Part shown: piece by piece, positions 45,128 through 51,959 of the stretch
Layout of the letters: each line of letters opens with the position of its first letter
Numbering within the stretch: the stretch's first letter is position 1
Assembly: GCA_903928225.1 (NCBI GenBank)
Contig: CAIYPU010000153.1
Coordinates: forward strand, 1 to 58,502
Source: an uncultured Chlorobiaceae bacterium
Lineage (GTDB): Bacteria > Bacteroidota > Chlorobiia > Chlorobiales > Chlorobiaceae
DNA length: 58,502 nucleotides
Reading direction: 5' to 3'
Position numbers and translations under genes: made by a program
Notes under the pieces: model-generated
The model's database searches: none
Seen by the model: the letters and a program-made list of their open reading frames with translations, nothing else
What the model was told of the DNA's origin: nothing

Positions 45128-45949
45128 ATGATCTCACAGCGGGCAAAAATCCAGGAAGCCGTCTCCTACATAAGAAAGAAAACGCAGGATGAATACCCGA
45201 TCGGTATCGTCCTTGGTACAGGCCTGGGGGCGCTTGCCAGGGAAATCAAAATCGATCTTTCGCTCGATTACAGCGATATTCCGAACTTCCCGATTTCCAC
45301 CGTGGAAACCCATCACGGCAAACTGATTTTCGGGACCCTTGCGGGAAAGAAAGTCGTCGCTATGCAGGGTCGTTTCCATTTTTACGAAGGCTACTCCATG
45401 CAGCAGATCGTTTTCCCCGTCAGGGTCATGAAAGACCTCGGCGTGAAAACCCTCGGCATCACCAACGCCTGCGGCGGCCTCAACCCCTCGTTCAGGAAAG
45501 GCGATATCATGCTGATCGACGACCATATCAACATGCTTGGCGGAAACCCTCTTATCGGCCCCAACGACCCTGAAATCGGGTCACGCTTCCCCGACATGTG
45601 CGCGCCTTACTCTCCCCGCATCCTCGCACTTGCTGAGAAAGTCGCCCTCGAACACAAAATAAAGGTCCAGAGGGGCGTCTATGTAGCCCTGTCCGGCCCG
45701 TGCCTCGAAACCCGTGCGGAATACCGCATGCTGAGGGCCCTCGGTGCCGATGTCGTCGGCATGTCCACGGTCCCTGAAGTCATAGCCGCAGTCCATCAGG
45801 GAACGGAAGTGTTCGGCATGTCCATCATCACCGACGAGTGTTTCCCCGATTCACTTCAACCGGTCAGCATCGAGGAGATCATCGAGGTTTCCAACCATGC
45901 CGAACCGAAAATGACCGCAATTTTCAAGTCAGTTGTTGAAAACCTTTAA
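45128..45949 (+). CDS. Purine nucleoside phosphorylase, possibly MTA-accepting
   Basis: 273 residues from ATG 45128; the upstream part of the open frame to 44978 is not protein-like. It is a trimeric-type PNP: GIVLGTGLGAL, ETHHGKLIFGTL, QGRFHFYEGYS, ITNACGGLN, LSGPCLETRAE and GMSTVPEVIAA. The position equal to human PNP Asn243 is Asp236 (SIITDECF), the residue that in MTA phosphorylases and in N243D-type variants allows 6-aminopurines; the PNP-type Glu (E194) is kept. mtnA follows 16 bases later. The 265-bp gap upstream (44863-45127) contains a small CATGGC/GCCATG hairpin and no gene. Confidence 0.9.
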   Translation: MISQRAKIQEAVSYIRKKTQDEYPIGIVLGTGLGALAREIKIDLSLDYSDIPNFPISTVETHHGKLIFGTLAGKKVVAMQGRFHFYEGYSMQQIVFPVRVMKDLGVKTLGITNACGGLNPSFRKGDIMLIDDHINMLGGNPLIGPNDPEIGSRFPDMCAPYSPRILALAEKVALEHKIKVQRGVYVALSGPCLETRAEYRMLRALGADVVGMSTVPEVIAAVHQGTEVFGMSIITDECFPDSLQPVSIEEIIEVSNHAEPKMTAIFKSVVENL

Positions 45950-45965
45950 TTCCCGAGTGAGACCT

Positions 45966-47030
45966 ATGATCGACGCAATTTCGTTCACCGACAATACCTT
46001 TACCTACCTCGACCAGCGTTATCTTCCGCTCAGGGAGGAATACATATCGACGAGGGACCACCTGCAGGCCATCGAGGCCATCAAAACGCTCGCCGTCAGG
46101 GGCGCCCCGCTTATCGGCGCATCGGCCGGCTATACCGTCGTGCTCGGCATAAAAGAATACAAGGGTGACAAGGCAGGATTTCCGGAATATTTCAAAAACC
46201 TGATCGCCGAAGTCAACGCTTCGCGCCCGACAGCCGTGAACCTCTTCTTCGCCACGAAGAAGATGGTTGCGGTCTATGAGGCCAACTACGAGAGCGATTC
46301 CCTTGAAACGCTCTTTTCTAAGATGACCGACGAGGCCCATAAGATTTACCGTGACGAGGTCGAAAACTGCGACCGCATCGCCCGTCATGGAGTGGATCTC
46401 ATCAGGCGGGATTTCGCCGAAGTGCTGAAAACCCGCAAGCTCAACGTCCTGACCCACTGCAATACGGGAACGCTCGCCTGCTGCGGTATCGGCACGGCGC
46501 TCGGCGTAATCAGGCTCGCCTGGAAGGAGGGCCTGATAGAGAGGGTGATCACATCGGAAAGCCGTCCGCTCCTGCAGGGCCTGCGCCTGACCGCCTGGGA
46601 ACTGGAGCATGACGGCATTCCGTTCGCCTCCATCTCCGACTCTTCATCCGCCATTCTGATGCAGCGCGGCATGATCGACTTCGCCGTAACCGGCGCCGAC
46701 CGCATTACAGCCAACGGCGACACGGCCAACAAAATCGGCACCTACGCGCATGCCATCAGCGCCCGTCACCACGGCATTCCCTTCTACATCGCCGCTCCGA
46801 TCTCGACCATCGACATCTCGATGTCCGAAGGATCGCAGATACCCATCGAAGAGCGCAACGCTGACGAACTGCGCCAGATCTTCGGCAACCAGGTGGCCAC
46901 GCCGACCACCCCGGTGGTGAACTACGCATTCGACGTGACGCCCGGTACGCTCATTCGCGGCATCATCACTGAAAAAGAAGCGGTAACGGGAGATTACCTG
47001 AACGGACTGAAACAGCTCTTCCAGGGTTGA
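45966..47030 (+). CDS. mtnA: Methylthioribose-1-phosphate isomerase
   Basis: 354 residues from ATG 45966. It converts methylthioribose-1-phosphate to methylthioribulose-1-phosphate in methionine salvage. Diagnostic parts are KTLAVRGAPLIGASAGY, the catalytic Cys in THCNTGTLACCGIGTALG, SESRPLLQGLRLTAWEL, and the catalytic Asp in VTGADRITANGDTANKIGTY. It shares an operon with the phosphorylase upstream, which could supply its substrate from methylthioadenosine. The later salvage genes (mtnBCD) are not in the window. A strong terminator follows. Confidence 0.95.
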   Translation: MIDAISFTDNTFTYLDQRYLPLREEYISTRDHLQAIEAIKTLAVRGAPLIGASAGYTVVLGIKEYKGDKAGFPEYFKNLIAEVNASRPTAVNLFFATKKMVAVYEANYESDSLETLFSKMTDEAHKIYRDEVENCDRIARHGVDLIRRDFAEVLKTRKLNVLTHCNTGTLACCGIGTALGVIRLAWKEGLIERVITSESRPLLQGLRLTAWELEHDGIPFASISDSSSAILMQRGMIDFAVTGADRITANGDTANKIGTYAHAISARHHGIPFYIAAPISTIDISMSEGSQIPIEERNADELRQIFGNQVATPTTPVVNYAFDVTPGTLIRGIITEKEAVTGDYLNGLKQLFQG

Positions 47031-47051
47031 GCGCTTCCGGTCCACTATGAC

Positions 47052-47098
47052 AAAAAATGAAAAAACCGGGCATAGAAAGTCCGGTTTTTTCATTTTTT
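47052..47098. terminator. Long bidirectional terminator after mtnA
   Basis: AAAAAATGAAAAAACCGG (47052-47069) and CCGGTTTTTTCATTTTTT (47081-47098) are exact reverse complements over 18 bp around an 11-base loop. T-runs occur on both strands, so it can work in both directions. It isolates mtnA from the cbb3 operon. Confidence 0.9.
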
Positions 47099-47110
47099 TC
47101 TTCCATGGAA

Positions 47111-47142
47111 ATCAATTTGTGCGTAACTTGATAACTATATAA
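47111..47142 (+). promoter_or_regulatory. Leader of the cbb3 operon with TTGAT half-sites
   Basis: ATCAA (47111-47115) and TTGAT (47128-47132) are present. The second is followed by ACTATATAA, so TTGAT-N4-ATATA partly resembles the FNR/FixK box TTGAT-N4-ATCAA. An FNR-type regulator would suit a cbb3 operon. The match is incomplete, and the -10-like TATATAA at 47136-47142 overlaps it. Confidence 0.25.
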
Positions 47143-47212
47143 ACAGACGGTGCCTTGGTGCATTTCATGTTCTTTTTTTCTTTCAATCGCCAAACAAGAT
47201 ATGGAGGAAAGC

Positions 47213-48604
47213 ATGAGCGAAGCTGGGTACGACTACAAGGTAGTGCGGGGATTTACCTACTCGGCGCTATTCTGGCTGGTCATCGGATTGGTCGTAGGAC
47301 TCTGGATTGCGTTCGAGATGTTCAATCCGGCGCTTAATCTTACCCCCTGGCTCAGTTTCGGCCGCCTCAGGGTGGTGCACACCAACGGACTCGGCCTCGG
47401 GTTCGGTCTTGCCGGGATTTTTGCGACGGCCTACTACATGCTGCAGCGCCTCACCAGGACGCCGCTCCCCTTTCCCGGTCTCGCCAAAGCCCATCTCTAT
47501 CTTTTCAATGCTGCCATAGCGCTCGCTGCCGTGAGCCTGTTCGCCGGCATGAACACGACCAAGGAATATGCCGAACTTGAATGGCCACTCGATATCGGTG
47601 TCGTGATCCTCTGGGTCATGTTCGCCGTAAACGTTTTCGCCATCCTCATCAAAAGGCAGGAAAAGCAGATGTACATTTCGTTGTGGTACATCATCGCCAT
47701 GACCGTCACCATCGCGGTTCTTTACATTGTCAACAACCTCGAAATACCCGTCACGCTCTTCAAGTCCTACAGCGTTTATGCAGGAGCCAACGACGCCAAC
47801 GTCGAGTGGTGGTATGGCCACAATATCGTCGGCTTCATTTTTACCGTTCCGGTGCTTGCGATGTTCTATTACTTCCTGCCCAAAGCCACAGGGCTTCCGA
47901 TATACAGCCACAGGCTGTCCATCGTATCATTCTGGGCGCTGATCTTCGCCTACCTCTGGACCGGCGCACACCACCTGATGCTCACTCCGCTGCCCGAGTG
48001 GATCCAGACAGTGGCTATCGCATTCAGCATCTTCCTCATCGCACCTTCCTGGGGATCGGTTGTCAACGGTTACTACACCCTCCAGGGAAACTGGGACCAG
48101 ATGCGAACGAACTATCTCGTCAAGTTTTTCATCGTGGGCATCACCTTCTACGGCCTGCAGACCTTCCAGGGGCCGACACAGGGATTGCGCACCCTCAACG
48201 CATTCTTCCATTATACCGATTGGGTCGTCGGCCACGTTCACATGGGCACGATGGGCTGGGTTGCCATGACAATCTCCGCATCGTTTTATTACATGATACC
48301 GAAAATCTATCGTACGGACCTTTACAGCATCAAACTTGCCAACGTCCACTTCTGGCTCATCCTGGTCGGCCAGCTCACCTGGACCGTAACCATGTGGATA
48401 GGAGGTATCCAGCAGGGGGCCATGTGGAAAGCTACCAACCCGGACGGATCGCTGATGTACAATTTCCTCGATTCCGTCACTTCGCTCTATCCCTACTATA
48501 AACTGCGGTTTGTTGCCGGCGTCATCTATTTCATAGGCATTCTCGTTTTTGCCTGGAATATTTTCATGACGACAAGGCAACAGCCTGTCGAAGCTGAAGC
48601 ATAA
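47213..48604 (+). CDS. ccoN: Cytochrome c oxidase cbb3-type subunit I
   Basis: 463 residues from ATG 47213, chosen because GGAGGAA lies 4 bases upstream (the ATG at 47201 overlaps it). It is the catalytic subunit with about twelve transmembrane helices. Heme and copper ligand histidines are in RVVHTNGLG (low-spin heme b), WWYGHNIVGF (CuB), WTGAHHLMLTP (CuB pair) and HYTDWVVGHVHMG (both hemes). No CcoO fusion. It reduces O2 at high affinity in the inner membrane. It is first in a plus-strand operon of at least ten genes reaching 55233. Confidence 0.97.
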   Translation: MSEAGYDYKVVRGFTYSALFWLVIGLVVGLWIAFEMFNPALNLTPWLSFGRLRVVHTNGLGLGFGLAGIFATAYYMLQRLTRTPLPFPGLAKAHLYLFNAAIALAAVSLFAGMNTTKEYAELEWPLDIGVVILWVMFAVNVFAILIKRQEKQMYISLWYIIAMTVTIAVLYIVNNLEIPVTLFKSYSVYAGANDANVEWWYGHNIVGFIFTVPVLAMFYYFLPKATGLPIYSHRLSIVSFWALIFAYLWTGAHHLMLTPLPEWIQTVAIAFSIFLIAPSWGSVVNGYYTLQGNWDQMRTNYLVKFFIVGITFYGLQTFQGPTQGLRTLNAFFHYTDWVVGHVHMGTMGWVAMTISASFYYMIPKIYRTDLYSIKLANVHFWLILVGQLTWTVTMWIGGIQQGAMWKATNPDGSLMYNFLDSVTSLYPYYKLRFVAGVIYFIGILVFAWNIFMTTRQQPVEAEA

Positions 48605-48634
48605 CCGACAAACCCGCAAACAGGAGCTGCAATC

Positions 48635-49306
48635 ATGGGTATCAATTCCAAACCGGTAGTTTTCGCTGTCTTGTCGGCAGCGGTGATTCTTGTCGGAACC
48701 GTCGTTACCGTCTTCGTTCCCCTGTTCTTGCCCTCGACCCAGCCGGTAAGTCCATACGTGAAACCATACACTGCGATCGAACTGGAAGGGCGCGACATCT
48801 ATATGAGGGAAGGGTGCAACAACTGCCACACCCAGACTGTCCGTCCATTGAGGACCGAAGTGCTGCGTTATGGCGAATATTCAAAACCCGAAGAATTCGC
48901 TTATGACAGGCCCTTCCTCTGGGGCTCGCGCAGAACCGGTCCGGATCTTGCAAGGGTAGGCGGCAAATATCCGGATTCATGGCATTACAGCCACATGGAG
49001 AGCCCGCAGCGCCTGTTCCCGAAATCCAACATGCCTCCCTACGGATGGATGGCGAAGAACAGGCTCGATATTTCGAACTCCTTCAGAAAAACATCGATCC
49101 TGAATTACGGCTATTCTGAAACCGACGTAAAGAACCAGATCGACGAATACAGGGCGAAGGTGACATCCGACAGCTACCCGTCGAAAGAAAGCCGTGACAA
49201 GGTCACGCCTCCGGAGCTTCAGAAAGATCTTACCGAAATGGACGCCATGGTCGCCTACCTGCAGAAACTTGGCCGCGACGTGAAAAACATGGAGGCATTA
49301 AAGTGA
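48635..49306 (+). CDS. ccoO: cbb3 oxidase monoheme cytochrome c subunit
   Basis: 223 residues, normal. One N-terminal anchor (VVFAVLSAAVILVGTVVTVF) precedes a periplasmic cytochrome c domain with the heme motif CNNCH (61-65) followed by TQTVRPL, and the axial Met region SNMPPYGWM. It passes electrons to CcoN. It starts 30 bases after ccoN; ATG is preceded by AGGAG. Its stop overlaps the ccoQ start. Confidence 0.96.
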   Translation: MGINSKPVVFAVLSAAVILVGTVVTVFVPLFLPSTQPVSPYVKPYTAIELEGRDIYMREGCNNCHTQTVRPLRTEVLRYGEYSKPEEFAYDRPFLWGSRRTGPDLARVGGKYPDSWHYSHMESPQRLFPKSNMPPYGWMAKNRLDISNSFRKTSILNYGYSETDVKNQIDEYRAKVTSDSYPSKESRDKVTPPELQKDLTEMDAMVAYLQKLGRDVKNMEALK

Positions 49307-49446
49307 ATTTCTCCGCATGGGCATACGTCATCTTCACGGCTCTGCTTGCCCTGGTGATGCTGGGAATAATCATCCATTACTTCAATCCCCGCAGAAAACA
49401 GGAAGTTGAAAAGCCGAAGCACAGGATGCTTGATGAAGACGAATGA
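49303..49446 (+). CDS. ccoQ: cbb3 oxidase small membrane subunit CcoQ
   Basis: 47 residues, too short for common ORF cut-offs. It begins at GTG 49303, which overlaps the ccoO TGA, and GGAGG is 8 bases upstream. One hydrophobic helix (AWAYVIFTALLALVMLGIII) is followed by a charged tail (PRRKQEVEKPKHRMLDEDE). CcoQ stabilises the oxidase complex in other bacteria. The tail motif PKHRMLDEDE is echoed by CcoS (PKYRMLDDDD). It is coupled to ccoP by an ATGA overlap at 49443, although the ccoP start used is later. Confidence 0.85.
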   Translation: MNFSAWAYVIFTALLALVMLGIIIHYFNPRRKQEVEKPKHRMLDEDE

Positions 49447-49499
49447 ACAGAGTAATCGGAACCCAGAAAACTATTGCCATTAATCAACAGGAGACTGAA

Positions 49500-49958
49500 A
49501 TGAACGAAACTCCGGAAATCCAGGAGGGGCACAACAGTATACCGAAAGGCTGGCTTGTTTTCTTTTTTGCCGCCATCGTCTTCGTGATCTGGTATGTGGT
49601 TTCCTATACGCCCGCAATATCGGGATGGTCCTTCTACAAGAACTATGAGCAGGAGATGGCGGCGGCGGCGAAAAACGAAGCGGCAAAACCTGCCGGAAGT
49701 TATGCAGGAAACGAGAAAGCCATCAGCGAGGGCAAGGAAATCTATACCGCCAACTGTGCAGCCTGCCACAATGCCGACGCGACCGGCGGAATCGGACCCA
49801 ACCTTACCGCAGCGCTCAAATACGGTGCAACCGAGAATGATCTCATTGAATCTGTTGGAAAGGGACGGCCGAACGGCATGCCGGGGTTCCTTCCCCAGCT
49901 TGGTCAGGACAGGGTAGGCAAGGTCGTTGCTTTCCTTGAAAAGCTGAGGAACAAATAA
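49500..49958 (+). CDS. ccoP: cbb3 oxidase cytochrome c subunit CcoP, single-heme form
   Basis: 152 residues from ATG 49500 (GGAG 7 bases upstream); starting at ATG 49443 would add 19. The CcoP N-terminal part with one transmembrane helix (IPKGWLVFFFAAIVFVIWYV) is followed by GWSFYKNYEQEM and one cytochrome c domain with CAACH (86-90) and axial Met in NGMPGF. Standard CcoP is about 300 residues with two hemes, so this is a short, one-heme version. It still carries the CcoP anchor, so the call is firm. The gene order is ccoNOQP. Confidence 0.9.
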   Translation: MNETPEIQEGHNSIPKGWLVFFFAAIVFVIWYVVSYTPAISGWSFYKNYEQEMAAAAKNEAAKPAGSYAGNEKAISEGKEIYTANCAACHNADATGGIGPNLTAALKYGATENDLIESVGKGRPNGMPGFLPQLGQDRVGKVVAFLEKLRNK

Positions 49959-50011
49959 CTCGGGATATTCCGTGCCGTTTCACTCCATTCATAAAAACCG
50001 GACCTGACATC

Positions 50012-51115
50012 GTGTGGAAGAAGTACCGTACCGCCGTTGAACTTTTCCAGGCAGTGCTGCTCAGCGGGCTGCCTTTTCTTTCGATCAACGGCCAGAGCGC
50101 CCTGCGGTTCGATATCGGAGAACTCAAGCTTTATTTTTTCGGAACAGTAATCTGGATCAGGGAGTTTTACCTGATCCTTGCCGTCACCCTGTTTTTCCTG
50201 CTGTTCATTACCTTCGTCACCTCGGTATTCGGCAGGATATGGTGCGGGTGGCTCTGCCCCCAGACGGTGCTGCTCGACCTGAGCGATATCATCGCGAAAC
50301 GGTTCGGGCGCAACATGCGCAAAACGGCCCAGAAAATCCTGCTGCTCCCCTTTTCCGCCCTTGTCTCGTTTGCGCTCATTTCCTATTTCATCCCGCCGGC
50401 TGAAACATTCAGCCGGCTCTTCGTGTCACCGGTCGTCACGGGATTCTTCATCGTTCTCCTGCTCACGGTCTACCTTGAGATCTCTTTTCTCGGCAGGAGG
50501 TTCTGTACATCGGTGTGTCCCTACTCCATGCTCCAGAACGTCCTTTTCGACAAGGATACCGTCGTCATAGAGTACGATGTTTCGCGTGACGACACCTGCA
50601 TGAAATGCGATGAATGCGTGAGGGTATGCCCGGTCGGAATTGACATCAAGAAAGGGTTGAGCACCAGCTGCATCGCCTGCGCGGAATGCATCGATGTCTG
50701 CCGCACCATCAGCGGAAAAAGGGGAATGCCGCCCTTCCCGGATTACCGGGGAAAGGTGCTCCGTCCGAAAACCTTTCTGATGGGAGGCATCACTGCGGCT
50801 TCTGCCGCAATACTGCTGTTCCTTGTCCTGAACCGACCCATGTTCGACTTCATGGTAACCAGGGATTCGGACCCTCTTCCCCCGGGACTGAACCGCTACT
50901 CCTACACAATCTATAATAACAGCCCGAAAACCATATCGCTTGAACTCTCCTCTCCGGACCCGGTTACCATCATCGGCGAACGTTCGCTGCAGGTGAAACC
51001 GTTTGCGTCCATCCACGGTAAAATCATGCTGAAAACAACCGGGAAACCCGACATGGTAACCATCACCCTCTCGGGCGAAAACATTTCTGTCAACAGGGAA
51101 ACCGGCTTCCTATGA
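50012..51115 (+). CDS. ccoG: cbb3 assembly ferredoxin-type protein CcoG (RdxA/FixG)
   Basis: 367 residues, shorter than many CcoG (about 470) but with all hallmarks. The start is GTG 50012. Five to six transmembrane helices include CGWLCPQTVLLDLSD and FCTSVCPYSMLQNVL. Two 4Fe-4S motifs follow (CMKCDECVRVCPVGIDIKKG and CIACAECIDVC), then a periplasmic immunoglobulin-like C-terminal domain. It is a membrane reductase that reduces copper for insertion into CcoN. It overlaps ccoH by ATGA. Confidence 0.93.
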   Translation: MWKKYRTAVELFQAVLLSGLPFLSINGQSALRFDIGELKLYFFGTVIWIREFYLILAVTLFFLLFITFVTSVFGRIWCGWLCPQTVLLDLSDIIAKRFGRNMRKTAQKILLLPFSALVSFALISYFIPPAETFSRLFVSPVVTGFFIVLLLTVYLEISFLGRRFCTSVCPYSMLQNVLFDKDTVVIEYDVSRDDTCMKCDECVRVCPVGIDIKKGLSTSCIACAECIDVCRTISGKRGMPPFPDYRGKVLRPKTFLMGGITAASAAILLFLVLNRPMFDFMVTRDSDPLPPGLNRYSYTIYNNSPKTISLELSSPDPVTIIGERSLQVKPFASIHGKIMLKTTGKPDMVTITLSGENISVNRETGFL

Positions 51116-51555
51116 ACCTGAAGATTTTCCTCTCCATTCTTGTTCCGATGTTCATCGTTGCCATGGCCACAGGGATCTATCTGGCATACAGCAATGAAGA
51201 GGGCCTCGTTGAAAACAATTACTATGAAAAAGGAAAGGCTTATTTCCGCATGAAGAGCGAAGAGCGGCAGCTGGATCTTGCTGTAAACCCGCCGGAAGAG
51301 CTGAAAAAAGGCGTCAATGAGATCTTCATCCATGTAACGTCGCACGGGAAGCCCTTCAGTGATGCCCACCTCACCCTATTCGTAGGCAATGTTTCGACGA
51401 CATCTTTCGACCGTTCGATGGATATGCGGGAACACACACCGGGATATTATCATACCGAAACAACGATCCCCTCAGGAGGAAAGTGGCTGATGCGCGTAGA
51501 TCTTGAAAAAGACAACCTTTCAACAAACAGAAAATGGTTTTTCGACGTCAACTGA
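51112..51555 (+). CDS. ccoH: cbb3 assembly protein CcoH (FixH)
   Basis: 147 residues with one N-terminal helix (IFLSILVPMFIVAMATGIYL), then EGLVENNYYEKGKAY, the FixH-typical 'NYY' region, and a periplasmic beta domain. It binds assembly intermediates of the oxidase with CcoG and CcoI. It overlaps the ccoG stop and the next gene by 22 bases. Confidence 0.88.
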   Translation: MNLKIFLSILVPMFIVAMATGIYLAYSNEEGLVENNYYEKGKAYFRMKSEERQLDLAVNPPEELKKGVNEIFIHVTSHGKPFSDAHLTLFVGNVSTTSFDRSMDMREHTPGYYHTETTIPSGGKWLMRVDLEKDNLSTNRKWFFDVN

Positions 51556-51959
51556 AGCATGTTTTTCGTTTCCCGGCCCTGATCTGCCTGCTTGCGACAG
51601 TCTCCATACGGATCGCTGCCGCCGCCGACTGCAATTTTTCGGAAGGACCGTGCACAAAAATAGCGGGCAACAGGACCGTGACCCTCGACATTTATCCTAA
51701 ACCACCGAAAGCGATGCAGGAGCTCACCTTCATGCTTACCGTCACACCCTGCGCATCGCTTCCCGAGACGCTCGTGATTGACCTCGGCATGCCCGGCATG
51801 GTGATGGGCCGGAATCAGGTTGTTTTAAAAAAAACAAACCCCTGCACCTGGAAAGGAACGGGAATCATTGTACGATGCATGAGCGGAAGGACGCTCTGGC
51901 AGGCAACGATCCTTTCCGGTGAACTGAACAATACCGCATTCACCTTCGATGTCAGGTAG
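51534..51959 (+). CDS. Secreted Cys/Met-containing protein of unknown function in the cbb3 operon
   Basis: No family firmly recognised. 141 residues with an N-terminal signal-like hydrophobic segment (FPALICLLATVSIRIAAAA). The mature part has cysteines in ADCNFSEGPC, VTPCASL, NPCTWKG and VRCMSG, and a Met-rich loop MPGMVMG. The strand pattern resembles FixH/YtkA-type copper-binding beta domains. It sits between ccoH and the copper ATPase ccoI, overlapping both, which makes a copper-delivery or assembly role plausible. The overlap with ccoH (22 bases) and ccoI (11 bases) supports a real gene. Confidence 0.7.
   Translation: MVFRRQLKHVFRFPALICLLATVSIRIAAAADCNFSEGPCTKIAGNRTVTLDIYPKPPKAMQELTFMLTVTPCASLPETLVIDLGMPGMVMGRNQVVLKKTNPCTWKGTGIIVRCMSGRTLWQATILSGELNNTAFTFDVR

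Noticed and set aside
47111-47142. Firm FNR/FixK box before ccoN
   Set aside because: The second half-site is degenerate (ATATA for ATCAA), so it is listed only as a weak candidate.
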